54,501 nucleotides of DNA from Reyranellaceae bacterium (GCA_022844045.1 JALHMM010000039.1:1-54501); one strand, 5' to 3'; shown: positions 43,710 to 52,738, counted from the first letter of the stretch. Notes: a model not told the origin generated them from the letters alone. A program made the numbers and translations.

Positions 43710-44492
43710 TCAACGTGCCGGAAGCCTGAGGTTGGCGACGGCGACGCCGAACGAGGCCTGTGGCAGCGAGGGCCTCACGCCGAGCCACGCCTCGCGCTCG
43801 GCGACGCAGGGCAACAGGTTCCGGAACAGCTGGCGCCAAGTGGTGGCGCCAGAATCGTAGGCGCCGATCAGGCAGCGGTCGAAGGCACCGTGGCGCTCGT
43901 CCAGCTTCGCGGCGTAGGTCGCGCGGCCACGCGCGGCGGCGGCGATGATGATGCGGTTGGGCCGCTCCAGTCGCGCGGTGATGAACGAGCCTGTCTCGCA
44001 GCCCGACAGAACCAGCACCGTCGGCCGATCGCCGCAGGCCATGGTTGCCAGCCGGTCGATGTCGGCGAGCGAGGCCCGGCGGCCGTTGGGCTCACCCGCC
44101 AGGCGCAAGGTGCCCTCCTCGCCATGCGAGCTGAAATAGAGCAGGCAAGCCTCGCTTTGCCGCGTTCCCAGCGCCCCGAGCGACTGACGCAGGCTGGACA
44201 GCCGCGCCGGCGGTCGGGCGCTGCCATCGGGTGCGGTCAGCGAAGCGGTATGCAGGGCGACCCGCGTGACGCCGGCATCCCGCAGCCGTCCCGCGACATC
44301 TTCGGCAGCGAAGTCATAGATCGGCCGATCGTCGGCGCCGCCGACCACCAGCGCCTTCCAGTCGTCGGCGGCGATCGTGCGCGCAGGGGCAACACCCTTC
44401 GGGCCCGCGTCGTGCGGTACGCAGGCGGCCAGGGCCGCGGATACTAGCCCGACCACGCCCCAACGGACGGCCGCATCCGGCGCGCCGCGCAT
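43710..44492 (-). CDS. Caspase-like (peptidase C13 / legumain-type) lipoprotein
   Basis: 260 residues. The N-terminal lipobox 'SAALAAC' (C24) predicts a lipid-anchored export protein. The C14/C13-fold catalytic dyad is visible: H123 in 'LLYFSSHGEEG' and C165 in 'TVLVLSGCETGSF'. 'FDRCLIGAYDSGATTWRQLF' lies near the end. C13-like peptidases of bacteria are mostly uncharacterised; this may process or bind cell-envelope proteins. Start at ATG 44492, with GAGGGGG a few bases before; the upstream frame to 44591 is rejected because it precedes the signal. Divergent from kup. Confidence 0.8.
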   Translation of the reverse strand: MRGAPDAAVRWGVVGLVSAALAACVPHDAGPKGVAPARTIAADDWKALVVGGADDRPIYDFAAEDVAGRLRDAGVTRVALHTASLTAPDGSARPPARLSSLRQSLGALGTRQSEACLLYFSSHGEEGTLRLAGEPNGRRASLADIDRLATMACGDRPTVLVLSGCETGSFITARLERPNRIIIAAAARGRATYAAKLDERHGAFDRCLIGAYDSGATTWRQLFRNLLPCVAEREAWLGVRPSLPQASFGVAVANLRLPAR

Positions 44493-44798
44493 GACGTCCC
44501 CCTCGTCAACGCTTCCCCTCCAGCATGATCCGAGAGCCGCCCGACTGGCGCAAACGAGGAGTCTTGCGGCACCTAGTGTTCTGAAACACAAAGAAAAACG
44601 ATGCTTTTCCCACCGTTTGTCGGCACTTGGGGCGGGCTTGCCCGCACTGGCTGTGAAACAACTTCAAGATGAGGTCGCCTCATGCGTGCCTCCCTTGACT
44701 CGCCGTCGGACCGGGTGCATCACCCGGCCCCGCCGTGACCCGGTCCGCGAGGACCGTCAGCGCCTGGGGAAGATCACGGCCAGGAGTTCGCTCGCGAC
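44493..44798 (+). promoter_or_regulatory. 306-bp 5' region of kup with overlapping hairpins
   Basis: No gene seen. Near the kup start, three stems share bases: CCGGGTG / CACCCGG (44711-44717 with 44721-44727, 3-base loop), GACCGGGT / ACCCGGTC (44709-44716 with 44738-44745) and GGTCC / GGACC (44742-44746 with 44751-44755). They cannot all form at once. Upstream lies ATGAGG-TCG-CCTCAT (44669-44683). It resembles an alternative-structure leader, but no known riboswitch is recognised. Confidence 0.4.
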
Positions 44799-46817
44799 AT
44801 GGACAAGGCCCCAGGTGGTCCCCCTGCGACGGATCCGGCGAACGGCAACGGGCACCGCCCGACCGACGCCTTTGCCGACAACGTGCGCCCGCCCCTGCTC
44901 GCCGATGAGGCGCTGCAACACGGCCAGAGCGACCAGGGCGACGACCAGCACCACCCCAAAGGGCCGGTCGGCTTGCTTGCGTTGGGCGCGCTGGGGGTGG
45001 TCTTCGGCGACATCGGCACCAGCCCGCTCTACACCATGCGCGAGATCTTCGCGCATGCCGGCGAGGCTGGCTCGGGCGAGGCGGCCGTGCTCGGCGCACT
45101 GTCGCTGGTCTTCTGGGCCCTGATCCTCACCGTCAGCGTCAAGTACCTCGTGCTCATCCTGCGCGCCGACAACAAGGGCGAGGGCGGCGTGCTGGCGCTC
45201 GCGCGGCTCGCCGGCAACGCGTTACCACCCGGCGCCGTCGGCAGGCGCGGGGTGATCATGCTGCTGTCGATCGTCGGCCTGGCGCTGTTCTTCGGCGACG
45301 CGCTGATCACCCCGGCGATCTCCGTGCTCGGCGCCATCGAGGGCCTGCAAAAGGTCGAGCCCGGCTTCAAGCCCTACATCGTGCCGGTGACGGTCGCCAT
45401 CCTTACCGCGCTGTTCTTCTTTCAGTCGCGCGGCACGGGGCGCGTGGGCCGGCTATTTGGCCCTGTCATGCTGGTGTGGTTCTTCGTGCTCGCCACCACA
45501 GGCCTGTGGCAGATCACGACCTATCCCAGCGTGCTGGCGGCGATCGATCCGCGTTACGGCATCGCCTTCATGTCGGCGCTAGGCTGGAAAACTTTCGTCG
45601 TGCTGGGCGCCGTGATCCTGGCGGTGACCGGCGGCGAGGCGCTCTACGCCGATATGGGCCATTTCGGCCGCAAGCCGATCCGGCTGGCCTGGTTCGGCCT
45701 CGTGCTGCCGGCGCTGGTGCTGAACTATTTCGGCCAGGGCGCGCTCCTGCTGCGCGAGCCCGGTACGCACGAGCACCTGTTCTTCGAGATGGTGCCGCAC
45801 TGGGCGCTGATCCCGATGATCGCGCTGTCGACGGCGGCGGCGATCATCGCCTCGCAAGCCACCATCTCGGGCGTCTTCTCGCTCACCCAGCAGGCCATCC
45901 AGCTCGGCCTGCTGCCGCGCATGACCATCCTGCACACCTCGGAGACGGCGATCGGCCAGATTTATGTGCCGAGGATGAACTGGCTGCAGATGATCGGCGT
46001 CATTACGCTGGTCATCACCTTCGGTTCCTCGAGCGACCTCGCCGCCGCTTACGGCATCGCCGTCACCGGTGCGATGTCCATCGACACCATCCTTGCCTGC
46101 GTCGTCGCCATCCTGATCTGGCGCTGGCATCCGCTGCTGGCGATCGGCGCCTTCGGCGGGCTGCTGATGATCGACCTGGCGCTGTTCTCCTCGACGGTGC
46201 TGAAGATCCCGGAAGGCGCCTGGTTCCCGTTGGCGATGGCGGCGATCACCTGGTACCTGATCTCGTCCTGGCGGCGCGGCCGCGCGCTGCTCTACGAGCA
46301 GCTGCAGGGCAGCTCGCTGCCGATCGAGCAGTTCCTCGAGCGCATGGAGCGCGCGCCGCTGCGCGTGGCCGGCACGGCGGTGTTCATGACCGGCGACGTC
46401 AGCACCGTGCCCCTCGCCCTGCTGCACAACCTCAAGCACAACAAGGTCATGCACGAGCGCGTGATCCTGATGCACGTCCTGACCATGGACGTGCCGCGCG
46501 TCGCCGAGACGCGCCGCGTCGAGGTGCGACGGCTGGGCAAGGGTTTCCACACCGTGGTGGCGCGCTACGGTTTCATGGAGCAGCCCGACGTGCCGGCGGC
46601 GCTGGCGCGATGTCGCCAGCACGGCCTGGCCTATGACGAGATGCAGACCTCGTTCTTCCTCGGCCGCGAGACGCTGGTGCCCTCGGCGAAGTCGCCCCTT
46701 GGGCGGGCGCGACAAAGTATCTTCATCGCGCTGTCGACCACGGCGGCGGCGACCAAGGTGTTCTTCCGCATTCCACCCAACCGGGCGGTGGAACTGGGGG
46801 CACAAGTCGAAGTTTGA
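44799..46817 (+). CDS. kup: Low-affinity potassium transporter Kup
   Basis: 672 residues: a hydrophilic N-terminal arm of about 55, rich in aspartate, proline and glutamine, then twelve membrane helices. The diagnostic 'GVVFGDIGTSPLYTM' is at 67-80, followed by 'RADNKGEGGVLAL' and 'GDALITPAISVLGAIEGLQ', and a C-terminal cytoplasmic tail from about 520. It takes up K+ with protons (Cs+ also). ATG 44799 is chosen because the preceding frame lacks transporter character; no strong Shine-Dalgarno is seen. The fusion flavoprotein gene follows after 94 bases. Confidence 0.95.
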   Translation: MDKAPGGPPATDPANGNGHRPTDAFADNVRPPLLADEALQHGQSDQGDDQHHPKGPVGLLALGALGVVFGDIGTSPLYTMREIFAHAGEAGSGEAAVLGALSLVFWALILTVSVKYLVLILRADNKGEGGVLALARLAGNALPPGAVGRRGVIMLLSIVGLALFFGDALITPAISVLGAIEGLQKVEPGFKPYIVPVTVAILTALFFFQSRGTGRVGRLFGPVMLVWFFVLATTGLWQITTYPSVLAAIDPRYGIAFMSALGWKTFVVLGAVILAVTGGEALYADMGHFGRKPIRLAWFGLVLPALVLNYFGQGALLLREPGTHEHLFFEMVPHWALIPMIALSTAAAIIASQATISGVFSLTQQAIQLGLLPRMTILHTSETAIGQIYVPRMNWLQMIGVITLVITFGSSSDLAAAYGIAVTGAMSIDTILACVVAILIWRWHPLLAIGAFGGLLMIDLALFSSTVLKIPEGAWFPLAMAAITWYLISSWRRGRALLYEQLQGSSLPIEQFLERMERAPLRVAGTAVFMTGDVSTVPLALLHNLKHNKVMHERVILMHVLTMDVPRVAETRRVEVRRLGKGFHTVVARYGFMEQPDVPAALARCRQHGLAYDEMQTSFFLGRETLVPSAKSPLGRARQSIFIALSTTAAATKVFFRIPPNRAVELGAQVEV

Positions 46818-46911
46818 CCTTATCCCGGCGTAAGACATGCTTGTTTGAAGCCGTGCGCTTCACGGGCTAGATTGAGAACGTTCGTACACTAACGATCGGC
46901 GTTTGGACCTG

Positions 46912-49900
46912 ATGTCTGCCCTCTCCCTCAGGCACGGCCTGTCCTTCACGGATCTCTACACGCGCGACGGGCTTGGCCGGCTCGACGCGGCCTTCGTGTC
47001 GGCTCTCGCCGGCGTCGACGTCGCCCTGCACAACCGCCTGCTGGCCGCGCGCACGGCGCCCGACGCGCTGGCCGACAAGGACGAGTCGGCCCTGCTGATC
47101 GAGCTGGCGCCGCATCTCGACGATTTCCTCGCCGACCTCTTCGGTGTCACCGCGCCCAACCGGACCCTACGCGCGGCGCATGCGCGGCTGATGCCGCTCT
47201 ACGACTGCAAGCGGCTCTTCGTGCAGCGCCACGCCGCGCGCGCGATCAAGCAGCCGGTGGCCGAGGCGCTCGACGGCGCATCCGTCACGGCGGCGGCCAA
47301 CGCGGTGGTCGGCGTCGACCTCGGCGACGCCTCGATCGACCTCGAGGCGCGCGAGCTGGCCTTCGCCACGACGGTGCCGCGCCATCTCGACGCCGAGTAC
47401 AAGATCGCCACACCGACGCCCGAGATCGAGGCGCTGACGCGCTACGCCGCCTGGGCGCTGTTCGCCAAGGAGGGCAAGGTGCGCCATCGCGCCGGGGCGC
47501 TGTTCAAGCAGCCGCATAAGCTCGACTTCGAAAAGCTCGTGCCGGTCGAGACCGAAACCGTCGACGGCGTGCTGAAGATGAAGCTGCCGGACGCGCTGCG
47601 CCGGCCGCGCGACGGCTTCCATCTCACCGACAAGGGCGGCGATCTCGCCTACGCGCTCGACCACACGCAGTACTGCATCTGGTGCCACAACCAGGGCAAG
47701 GACAGCTGCTCGCGCGGATACAAGGATCGCAAGACCGGCGCCTTCACCAAGAACCCGTTCGGCGTGACCTTGGCCGGCTGCCCGCTCGAGGAGAAGATTT
47801 CCGAGATGAACCTGGTCAAAGGCCAGGGCTACACCTTGGGGGCGCTGGCCATCATCACCGTCGACAATCCGCTCGTCGCCGCTACCGGGCATCGCATCTG
47901 CAACGACTGCATGAAGGCCTGCATCTTCCAGAAGCAGGAGCCGGTCGACATCCCGCAGATCGAGACGCGCACGTTGAAGGACGCGCTGTCGCTGCCCTGG
48001 GGCTTCGAGATCTATTCGCTGCTGACGCGCTGGAACCCGATGAACCTGCGCCGGCCGCTGCCGAAGCCGTCGACCGGCCGCAGCGTGCTGGTGGTCGGCC
48101 TCGGCCCGGCGGGCTTCAACCTCGCGCATCACCTGATCAACGACGGCCACCACGTCGTCGCCATCGACGGGCTGAAGATCGAGCCGATCGAGCCGGCGAT
48201 GTGCGGTGTGAACGAGTCGGGCGGCCGCGTGCCCTTCGCGCCGCTGCGCGACTTCGAGGATCTGCGCGAGGATCTCGGCGAGCGGGTGCTGGCGGGCTTC
48301 GGCGGCGTCGCCGAGTACGGCATCACCGTGCGCTGGGACAAGAACTTCCTGAAGACCGTGCGCCTGCTGCTGGAGCGGCGGCCGCAGTTCGCGATGGTCG
48401 GCGGTACGCGCTTCGGCGGCGCGCTGACCGTCGAGAGCGCGTTCGAGATGGGCTTCGACCACATCGCGCTGTGCATGGGCGCCGGCAAGCCGACCGTGCT
48501 CGACATGCCCAACGGCCTGGCGCGTGGCGTGCGGCAGGCCTCGGACTTCCTGATGGCGTTACAGCTCACCGGCGCGGCCAAGAAGGACAGCCTCGCCAAT
48601 CTGCAGATCCGCCTGCCTGTCGTGGTGATCGGTGGTGGCCTGACGGCGATCGACACCGCCACCGAATCGCTCGCCTACTACACGCTCCAGGTCGAGAAGT
48701 TCCTGGCGCGCCACGAGACCTTGGTCGCCGAGCGCGGCGAGGACGCGGTGCGGGCGTCATGGACCGCCGAAGAGCGCGAGATCGCCGACGAGTACCTCGC
48801 CCACGCGCGCGCGCTGCACGCCGAGCGCGAGGCGGCCGAGCGCGCCGGACGTGCGCCGGATTTCGCGCCGCTGATCGAAAGCTGGGGCGGCGTCACCATC
48901 GCCTATCGCCGCCGCCTGATCGACTCGCCCTCCTACACCTTGAACCACGAGGAGGTTCACAAGGGCCTCGAAGAAGGCATCCGCTTCGCCGAGGGACTTA
49001 CGCCGGTCGCCGTCGAGATCGACGCCTACGGCCATGCCAAGGGTTTGAAGGTGAAGGGCGAGAAGGATGGCGCCGCCTTCGAGACGGTGCTGCCCGCGCG
49101 CTCGATCCTGGTCGCCGCCGGCACGCAGCCCAACACCGTGCTGGCGCGCGAGGATGGCGCGCACGCCATGCTCGACGGCAAGTACTTCCGCGCGCTCGAC
49201 GAGGACGGCAACCCGGTCTCGCCCGAGCGCATCGCCAAGCCGGCCACGCCACAGGTACTGATGTACAAGCACGGCGACGGCCGCACGGTGTCCTTCTGGG
49301 GCGACCTGCATCCCTCCTTCGCCGGCAATGTCGTCAAGGCGATGGGCGGCACCAAGCAGGGCTATCCTGTCGTATCGCGCATGCTGGCCAAGGTGCCGGC
49401 AGCGGCGCGGCCGCGCGAGCTGATCGACCGCGCCAACGCCGAATTGCGCGCCACGGTGCACGCGGTGCATCGCCTGACGCCGACCATCGTCGAGGTCGTG
49501 GTCAAGGCGCCGGCGGCGGCGCGCGCCTTCGAGCCCGGCCAATTCTATCGCCTGCAGAATTTCGAGGCCCAGGCGCGGCGCGTCGAGGGCACGGTGCTGG
49601 CGATGGAGGGCCTCGCGCTCACCGGCGCCTGGGTCGATAAGGACAGCGGCTTGCTGTCGACCATCGTGCTGGAGATGGGCGGCTCGTCCGATCTCTGCAC
49701 CGATCTGAAGCCGGGCGAGCCGGTGATCCTGATGGGCCCGACCGGCACGCCGACCGAGGTCGAGGCTGGCGAGACCGTGGTGCTGGTGGGCGGCGGCCTG
49801 GGCAACGCCGTGCTGTTCTCGATCGGCGCCGCTTTGCGCGCCGCCGGCTCGAAGGTGCTGTACTTCGCCGGCTACAAGCGCGTGATCGACCGCTACAAGG

Positions 49901-50430
49901 TGGCCGAGATCGAAGCCGCAGCCGACGTCGTGGTGTGGTGCTGCGACGAGGCGCCGGGCTTCGCGCCGGGCCGCCCGCGGGATCGCGCCATCGTCGCCAA
50001 TATCGTCGAGGCCATGCGCGCCTATGCCTCGGGCGAGCTCGGCGAGCAGGCGATCGCCTACCGCGCGCTCGACCGCATCATCGCCATCGGCTCCGACGGC
50101 ATGATGAACGCCGTGCGCCTGGCGCGACACGGCGTGCTCGCGCCGTTCATTGAGCGCGCCGACCACCACGCGATCGCCAGCATCAACTCCCCGATGCAGT
50201 GCATGATGAAGGAGATCTGCGCCCAGTGCCTGCAGCGGCAGGTCGATCCGGTGACCGGCAAGGAGACCGTGGTGTTCTCCTGCTTCAACCAGGATCAGCG
50301 CATGGACCTGGTCGATTTCGCCAATCTGCGCCAGCGGCTGGCGCAACAGGGCCTGCAGGAGAAGCTGTCGAAGCTCTGGCTCGACCGCGCGCTCAAGGCC
50401 GAAGGCGTGCGCGCGATCGCGGCGGAGTAG
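46912..50430 (+). CDS. Multidomain Fe-S flavoprotein: unknown N-terminal domain, GltD/NfnB-like, PyrK/NfnA-like
   Basis: 1172 residues. (1) Residues 1 to about 240: no domain recognised. (2) About 250-340: cysteine-rich GltD/NfnB-type Fe-S region with C255, C258, C266, C290 and C330, C333, C337. (3) About 390-830: FAD/NAD(P) oxidoreductase, with 'VLVVGLGPAGFN' (first dinucleotide fold) and 'PVVVIGGGLTAIDTATES' (second), and 'SILVAAGTQPNT'. (4) About 845-1172: PyrK-like FAD/NAD(P) domain ('FEPGQFYRL', 'GPTGTPTEV', 'VLVGGGLGNAVLFSIGAALR') ending in 2Fe-2S cysteines C1097, C1103, C1106 and C1124. This is the domain content of the two subunits of Nfn (ferredoxin:NADP transhydrogenase) in one chain. 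ATG 46912 is chosen; an in-frame TTG at 46903 is possible. Function inferred, not shown. Confidence 0.85.
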   Translation: MSALSLRHGLSFTDLYTRDGLGRLDAAFVSALAGVDVALHNRLLAARTAPDALADKDESALLIELAPHLDDFLADLFGVTAPNRTLRAAHARLMPLYDCKRLFVQRHAARAIKQPVAEALDGASVTAAANAVVGVDLGDASIDLEARELAFATTVPRHLDAEYKIATPTPEIEALTRYAAWALFAKEGKVRHRAGALFKQPHKLDFEKLVPVETETVDGVLKMKLPDALRRPRDGFHLTDKGGDLAYALDHTQYCIWCHNQGKDSCSRGYKDRKTGAFTKNPFGVTLAGCPLEEKISEMNLVKGQGYTLGALAIITVDNPLVAATGHRICNDCMKACIFQKQEPVDIPQIETRTLKDALSLPWGFEIYSLLTRWNPMNLRRPLPKPSTGRSVLVVGLGPAGFNLAHHLINDGHHVVAIDGLKIEPIEPAMCGVNESGGRVPFAPLRDFEDLREDLGERVLAGFGGVAEYGITVRWDKNFLKTVRLLLERRPQFAMVGGTRFGGALTVESAFEMGFDHIALCMGAGKPTVLDMPNGLARGVRQASDFLMALQLTGAAKKDSLANLQIRLPVVVIGGGLTAIDTATESLAYYTLQVEKFLARHETLVAERGEDAVRASWTAEEREIADEYLAHARALHAEREAAERAGRAPDFAPLIESWGGVTIAYRRRLIDSPSYTLNHEEVHKGLEEGIRFAEGLTPVAVEIDAYGHAKGLKVKGEKDGAAFETVLPARSILVAAGTQPNTVLAREDGAHAMLDGKYFRALDEDGNPVSPERIAKPATPQVLMYKHGDGRTVSFWGDLHPSFAGNVVKAMGGTKQGYPVVSRMLAKVPAAARPRELIDRANAELRATVHAVHRLTPTIVEVVVKAPAAARAFEPGQFYRLQNFEAQARRVEGTVLAMEGLALTGAWVDKDSGLLSTIVLEMGGSSDLCTDLKPGEPVILMGPTGTPTEVEAGETVVLVGGGLGNAVLFSIGAALRAAGSKVLYFAGYKRVIDRYKVAEIEAAADVVVWCCDEAPGFAPGRPRDRAIVANIVEAMRAYASGELGEQAIAYRALDRIIAIGSDGMMNAVRLARHGVLAPFIERADHHAIASINSPMQCMMKEICAQCLQRQVDPVTGKETVVFSCFNQDQRMDLVDFANLRQRLAQQGLQEKLSKLWLDRALKAEGVRAIAAE

Positions 50431-50454
50431 CCGCGCGTCTCTTCGGGCAGCGCC

Positions 50455-50853
50455 TCAGAGCTGCCGCGCCGTGAGCACGATCAGCCAGATCGCCGCCACC
50501 AGCATCGACAGGAAAGTCAGGATCGTGCCGACGAAGCGGCCGACACTCGTGCCCGAGCTGCGGCTGATGCCGAAGGCGTGGGCGATACGCCCGACGACGA
50601 AGCCGCCGGCGCACAGATGCACCGCCAGCCGCGGCCCGCCGCAGAGCTCGAGCAGCACGAACAACACCAGGGCGAGTGGCGCGTACTCGATGAAATTGCC
50701 GAAGGCGCGACCCGCCAGCGCCAGCCGCTGGTCGCCGCCATCGCCGATGCCAATGCGCGTGCGTTGGCGCTGGTTGATCACCAGCACCGCCAGTACGACG
50801 GCCAGGACGCCGAGCAATCCGCCGTAGAACGCGGAAATCACCGGTACCGCCAT
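50455..50853 (-). CDS. MAPEG-family membrane protein
   Basis: 132 residues with four membrane helices. The MAPEG pattern is seen in 'RTRIGIGDGGDQRLALAGRAFGNFIEYAPLALVLFVLLEL' (in parts: the RxxxxNxxEYxP-like motif) and 'GRIAHAFGISRSSGTSVGRF'. Eukaryotic relatives conjugate glutathione or make eicosanoids; bacterial members are mostly uncharacterised. It is convergent with the large flavoprotein gene (24 bases between stop codons). ACGGGAGAG lies before the ATG. Confidence 0.88.
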   Translation of the reverse strand: MAVPVISAFYGGLLGVLAVVLAVLVINQRQRTRIGIGDGGDQRLALAGRAFGNFIEYAPLALVLFVLLELCGGPRLAVHLCAGGFVVGRIAHAFGISRSSGTSVGRFVGTILTFLSMLVAAIWLIVLTARQL

Positions 50854-50984
50854 GTCAACTCTCCCGTGTCTTGCTCAGCCGCCACACGTGAGGTGGACCA
50901 GCGCCCTATCGATCGTATCGCAGCGGATCAGGCCAACGATACGGGGATCGTACCGACGCACGCGCATCGTCCACCCACCCCCGT

Positions 50985-51284
50985 TCAAAGTCCCCGCAAC
51001 ACGCGCCGCACGTCGCGGGCGTGATGAACCACGGCCAATATGTCGATGCCGTCTTTGACAACACGCTAGGCCATGACAAAGATCCGGGCGGCAACGAATG
51101 TCCGCACGCCGGGGCCGAGTTCGTTCCGCCCCACTCCCATCAGGGGATTGTCAGCAAGCAATCTCGCGATCCGCTCGATCTCGTCGAGCAACCGATCCGC
51201 CGCATCGGGGTTATGGCCGGCGTAGTAGTTCCAAATCTCGACGATGTCCTCGCGGGCGCGTGGCGCCCACGTCAACGTCGGCAT
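50985..51284 (-). pseudogene. ParE/RelE-type toxin broken by an in-frame amber codon
   Basis: ATG at 51284 opens a ParE-like frame ('MPTLTWAPRAREDIVEIWNY', 'RLLADNPLMGVGRNELGPGV') of 72 residues, ending at TAG (51066-51068). The same frame continues after the TAG for another 26 codons ('RVVKDGIDILAVVHHARDVR') to TGA at 50985-50987, which is precisely the conserved end of ParE toxins. The amber codon sits at residue 73, where the family usually has tyrosine (TAC or TAT in one substitution). The reconstructed protein is 98 residues, normal length for ParE. The start shares a base with the antitoxin stop (TGATG). Confidence 0.82.
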
Positions 51285-51541
51285 CAGCCACCCGAGCGGC
51301 CAAGACCCGAACGCAGTTCCCGTTTCAGCTCGGCGAAGTCGATCGGCGCGCTCTCGCCGCGCAACGACTGCGCCAGACCCTCGGCGACGGCGACGCGCAA
51401 CTCTTCCGAGAGAGGCTGCGTCAGGTCGAACTGACGAACCGCCTCGCTGACGGCGGCTTCGAGCGAGTCAAACTCCCCGGCGGCGACACGCGCACGCAGC
51501 CGGTCCTCGAGATCGGGTGGCAGATTGACGATCACGCTCAT
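51284..51541 (-). CDS. ParD/CopG-type antitoxin
   Basis: 85 residues. The N-terminal ribbon-helix-helix is 'SVIVNLPPDLEDRLRARVAA', followed by 'GEFDSLEAAVSEAVRQFDLT' and a charged C-terminal toxin-binding arm. It should bind and neutralise the ParE-like toxin and repress its own promoter. The toxin gene next to it is interrupted, so the antitoxin is either a remnant or acts on other toxins. Stop shared with the toxin start (TGATG). Confidence 0.85.
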   Translation of the reverse strand: MSVIVNLPPDLEDRLRARVAAGEFDSLEAAVSEAVRQFDLTQPLSEELRVAVAEGLAQSLRGESAPIDFAELKRELRSGLGRSGG

Positions 51542-51571
51542 GGTGATCTCCTTTTCCTGGCCGATCCTACA

Positions 51572-52738
51572 CTATCCCTCCGTCAACGGCTTCATCACCG
51601 CCCAGAGGTCGGCCTTGCGTTCGAAACCGATGCCCGGCGCGTCGGGCATGCGCACGCGGCTGTCCTCGACCGGGCAGTCGTCGGCGAAGCCGCCGAAGGG
51701 CGCAAAGACCTGCGGATAGGATTCGTTGCCGCCCAGGCCCAGCCCGACGGCGATGTTGAGCGCGAACTGATGGCCGCCGTGCGGCACGCAGCGGCGTGGC
51801 GACCAGCCGTTCGACCGCAGCATGTCGAGCGTGCGCAGGTACTCGACCAGGCCGTAGGAGAGCGCCGGGTCGAACTGCAGGATGTCGCGATCGGGCCGCA
51901 GGCCACCGTGGCGGATCAGATTACGCGCGTCCTGCATCGAGAACAGGTTCTCGCCGGTCGCCAGCGGCGGCGCGTAGTGGGGCGCGAGCGCGGCGTGCGC
52001 GAGATAGTCGAGTGGATCGAGCGGCTCCTCGTACCAGCGCAGGCCGTAGCCGGCGATGGCCTCGCCGCAGGCGATCGCCTCCTTCAGTTCGTAACGGCCG
52101 TTGACGTCGACCGCGAGCCGCTCGCCCTTGCCGACGATCTTCAGCACCGCCTCGATGCGGCGCAGGTCATCGGCCAACGGCACGCCGCCGATCTTCATCT
52201 TCACGCAGGAATAGCCGAGGTCGAGATAGCGCTTCATCTCGTCCTGCAGCTGCTCGAGGTCCTTGCCCGGATAGTAGTAGCCGCCGGCGGCGTAGACCCA
52301 GGCACGCTCGTCGGCCTGCCCGCCGTTGTAGCGCTCGGCCAGCAGTCTCCACAGCGGCACGCGCTTGGCCTTGGCGACCGCGTCCCACAGCGCCATGTCG
52401 AGCACGCCGACCGCGACAGAGCGCTCGCCATGGCCGCCGGGTTTCTCGTTCTTCATCATCGCCGCCCAGCATTTCTGCGGGCTCAGCAGGCCCTCGTTGT
52501 CGAGCAGACTTTGCGGATCGGCGAGCTGCAGACGCGGGATGAAGCGCTCCTCGAGCAGGCCCTTCTGGGCGTAGCGCCCGTTGGAGTTGAAGCCGAAGCC
52601 GATCACCGGCTTGCCGTCGACCATCTGATCTGTGACCACGGCCACGACGCTGGCCGTCATCTGGCTGAAGTCGATATAGGCGTTGGCGATGGCCGAGCGG
52701 ATCGGCGAGACGATCGAGCGGATGGCGACGATACGCAT
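51572..52738 (-). CDS. Probable D(-)-tartrate dehydratase (enolase superfamily)
   Basis: 388 residues, enolase superfamily. Comparing from memory with the characterised Bradyrhizobium D-tartrate dehydratase, whole blocks agree ('FNSNGRY', 'NEKPGGHGERSVAVG', 'VYAAGGYYYPGK', 'DPLDY', 'GWSPRRCVPHGGHQ'). The catalytic lysine is K182 ('VKMKIGG'), metal ligands D211, E237 and E263, and the general acid/base histidine H320. All are shifted by two from that enzyme. It would dehydrate D-tartrate to oxaloacetate with Mg2+. The start at 52738 gives the family N terminus. The TSUP permease gene lies 11 bases upstream on the same strand. Confidence 0.87.
   Translation of the reverse strand: MRIVAIRSIVSPIRSAIANAYIDFSQMTASVVAVVTDQMVDGKPVIGFGFNSNGRYAQKGLLEERFIPRLQLADPQSLLDNEGLLSPQKCWAAMMKNEKPGGHGERSVAVGVLDMALWDAVAKAKRVPLWRLLAERYNGGQADERAWVYAAGGYYYPGKDLEQLQDEMKRYLDLGYSCVKMKIGGVPLADDLRRIEAVLKIVGKGERLAVDVNGRYELKEAIACGEAIAGYGLRWYEEPLDPLDYLAHAALAPHYAPPLATGENLFSMQDARNLIRHGGLRPDRDILQFDPALSYGLVEYLRTLDMLRSNGWSPRRCVPHGGHQFALNIAVGLGLGGNESYPQVFAPFGGFADDCPVEDSRVRMPDAPGIGFERKADLWAVMKPLTEG

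Noticed and set aside
50001..50984. Possible extra gene between the MAPEG and parE genes
   Set aside because: The 130-bp gap after the MAPEG start (50854-50984) has only short frames without coding character. It is the downstream side of the broken toxin.
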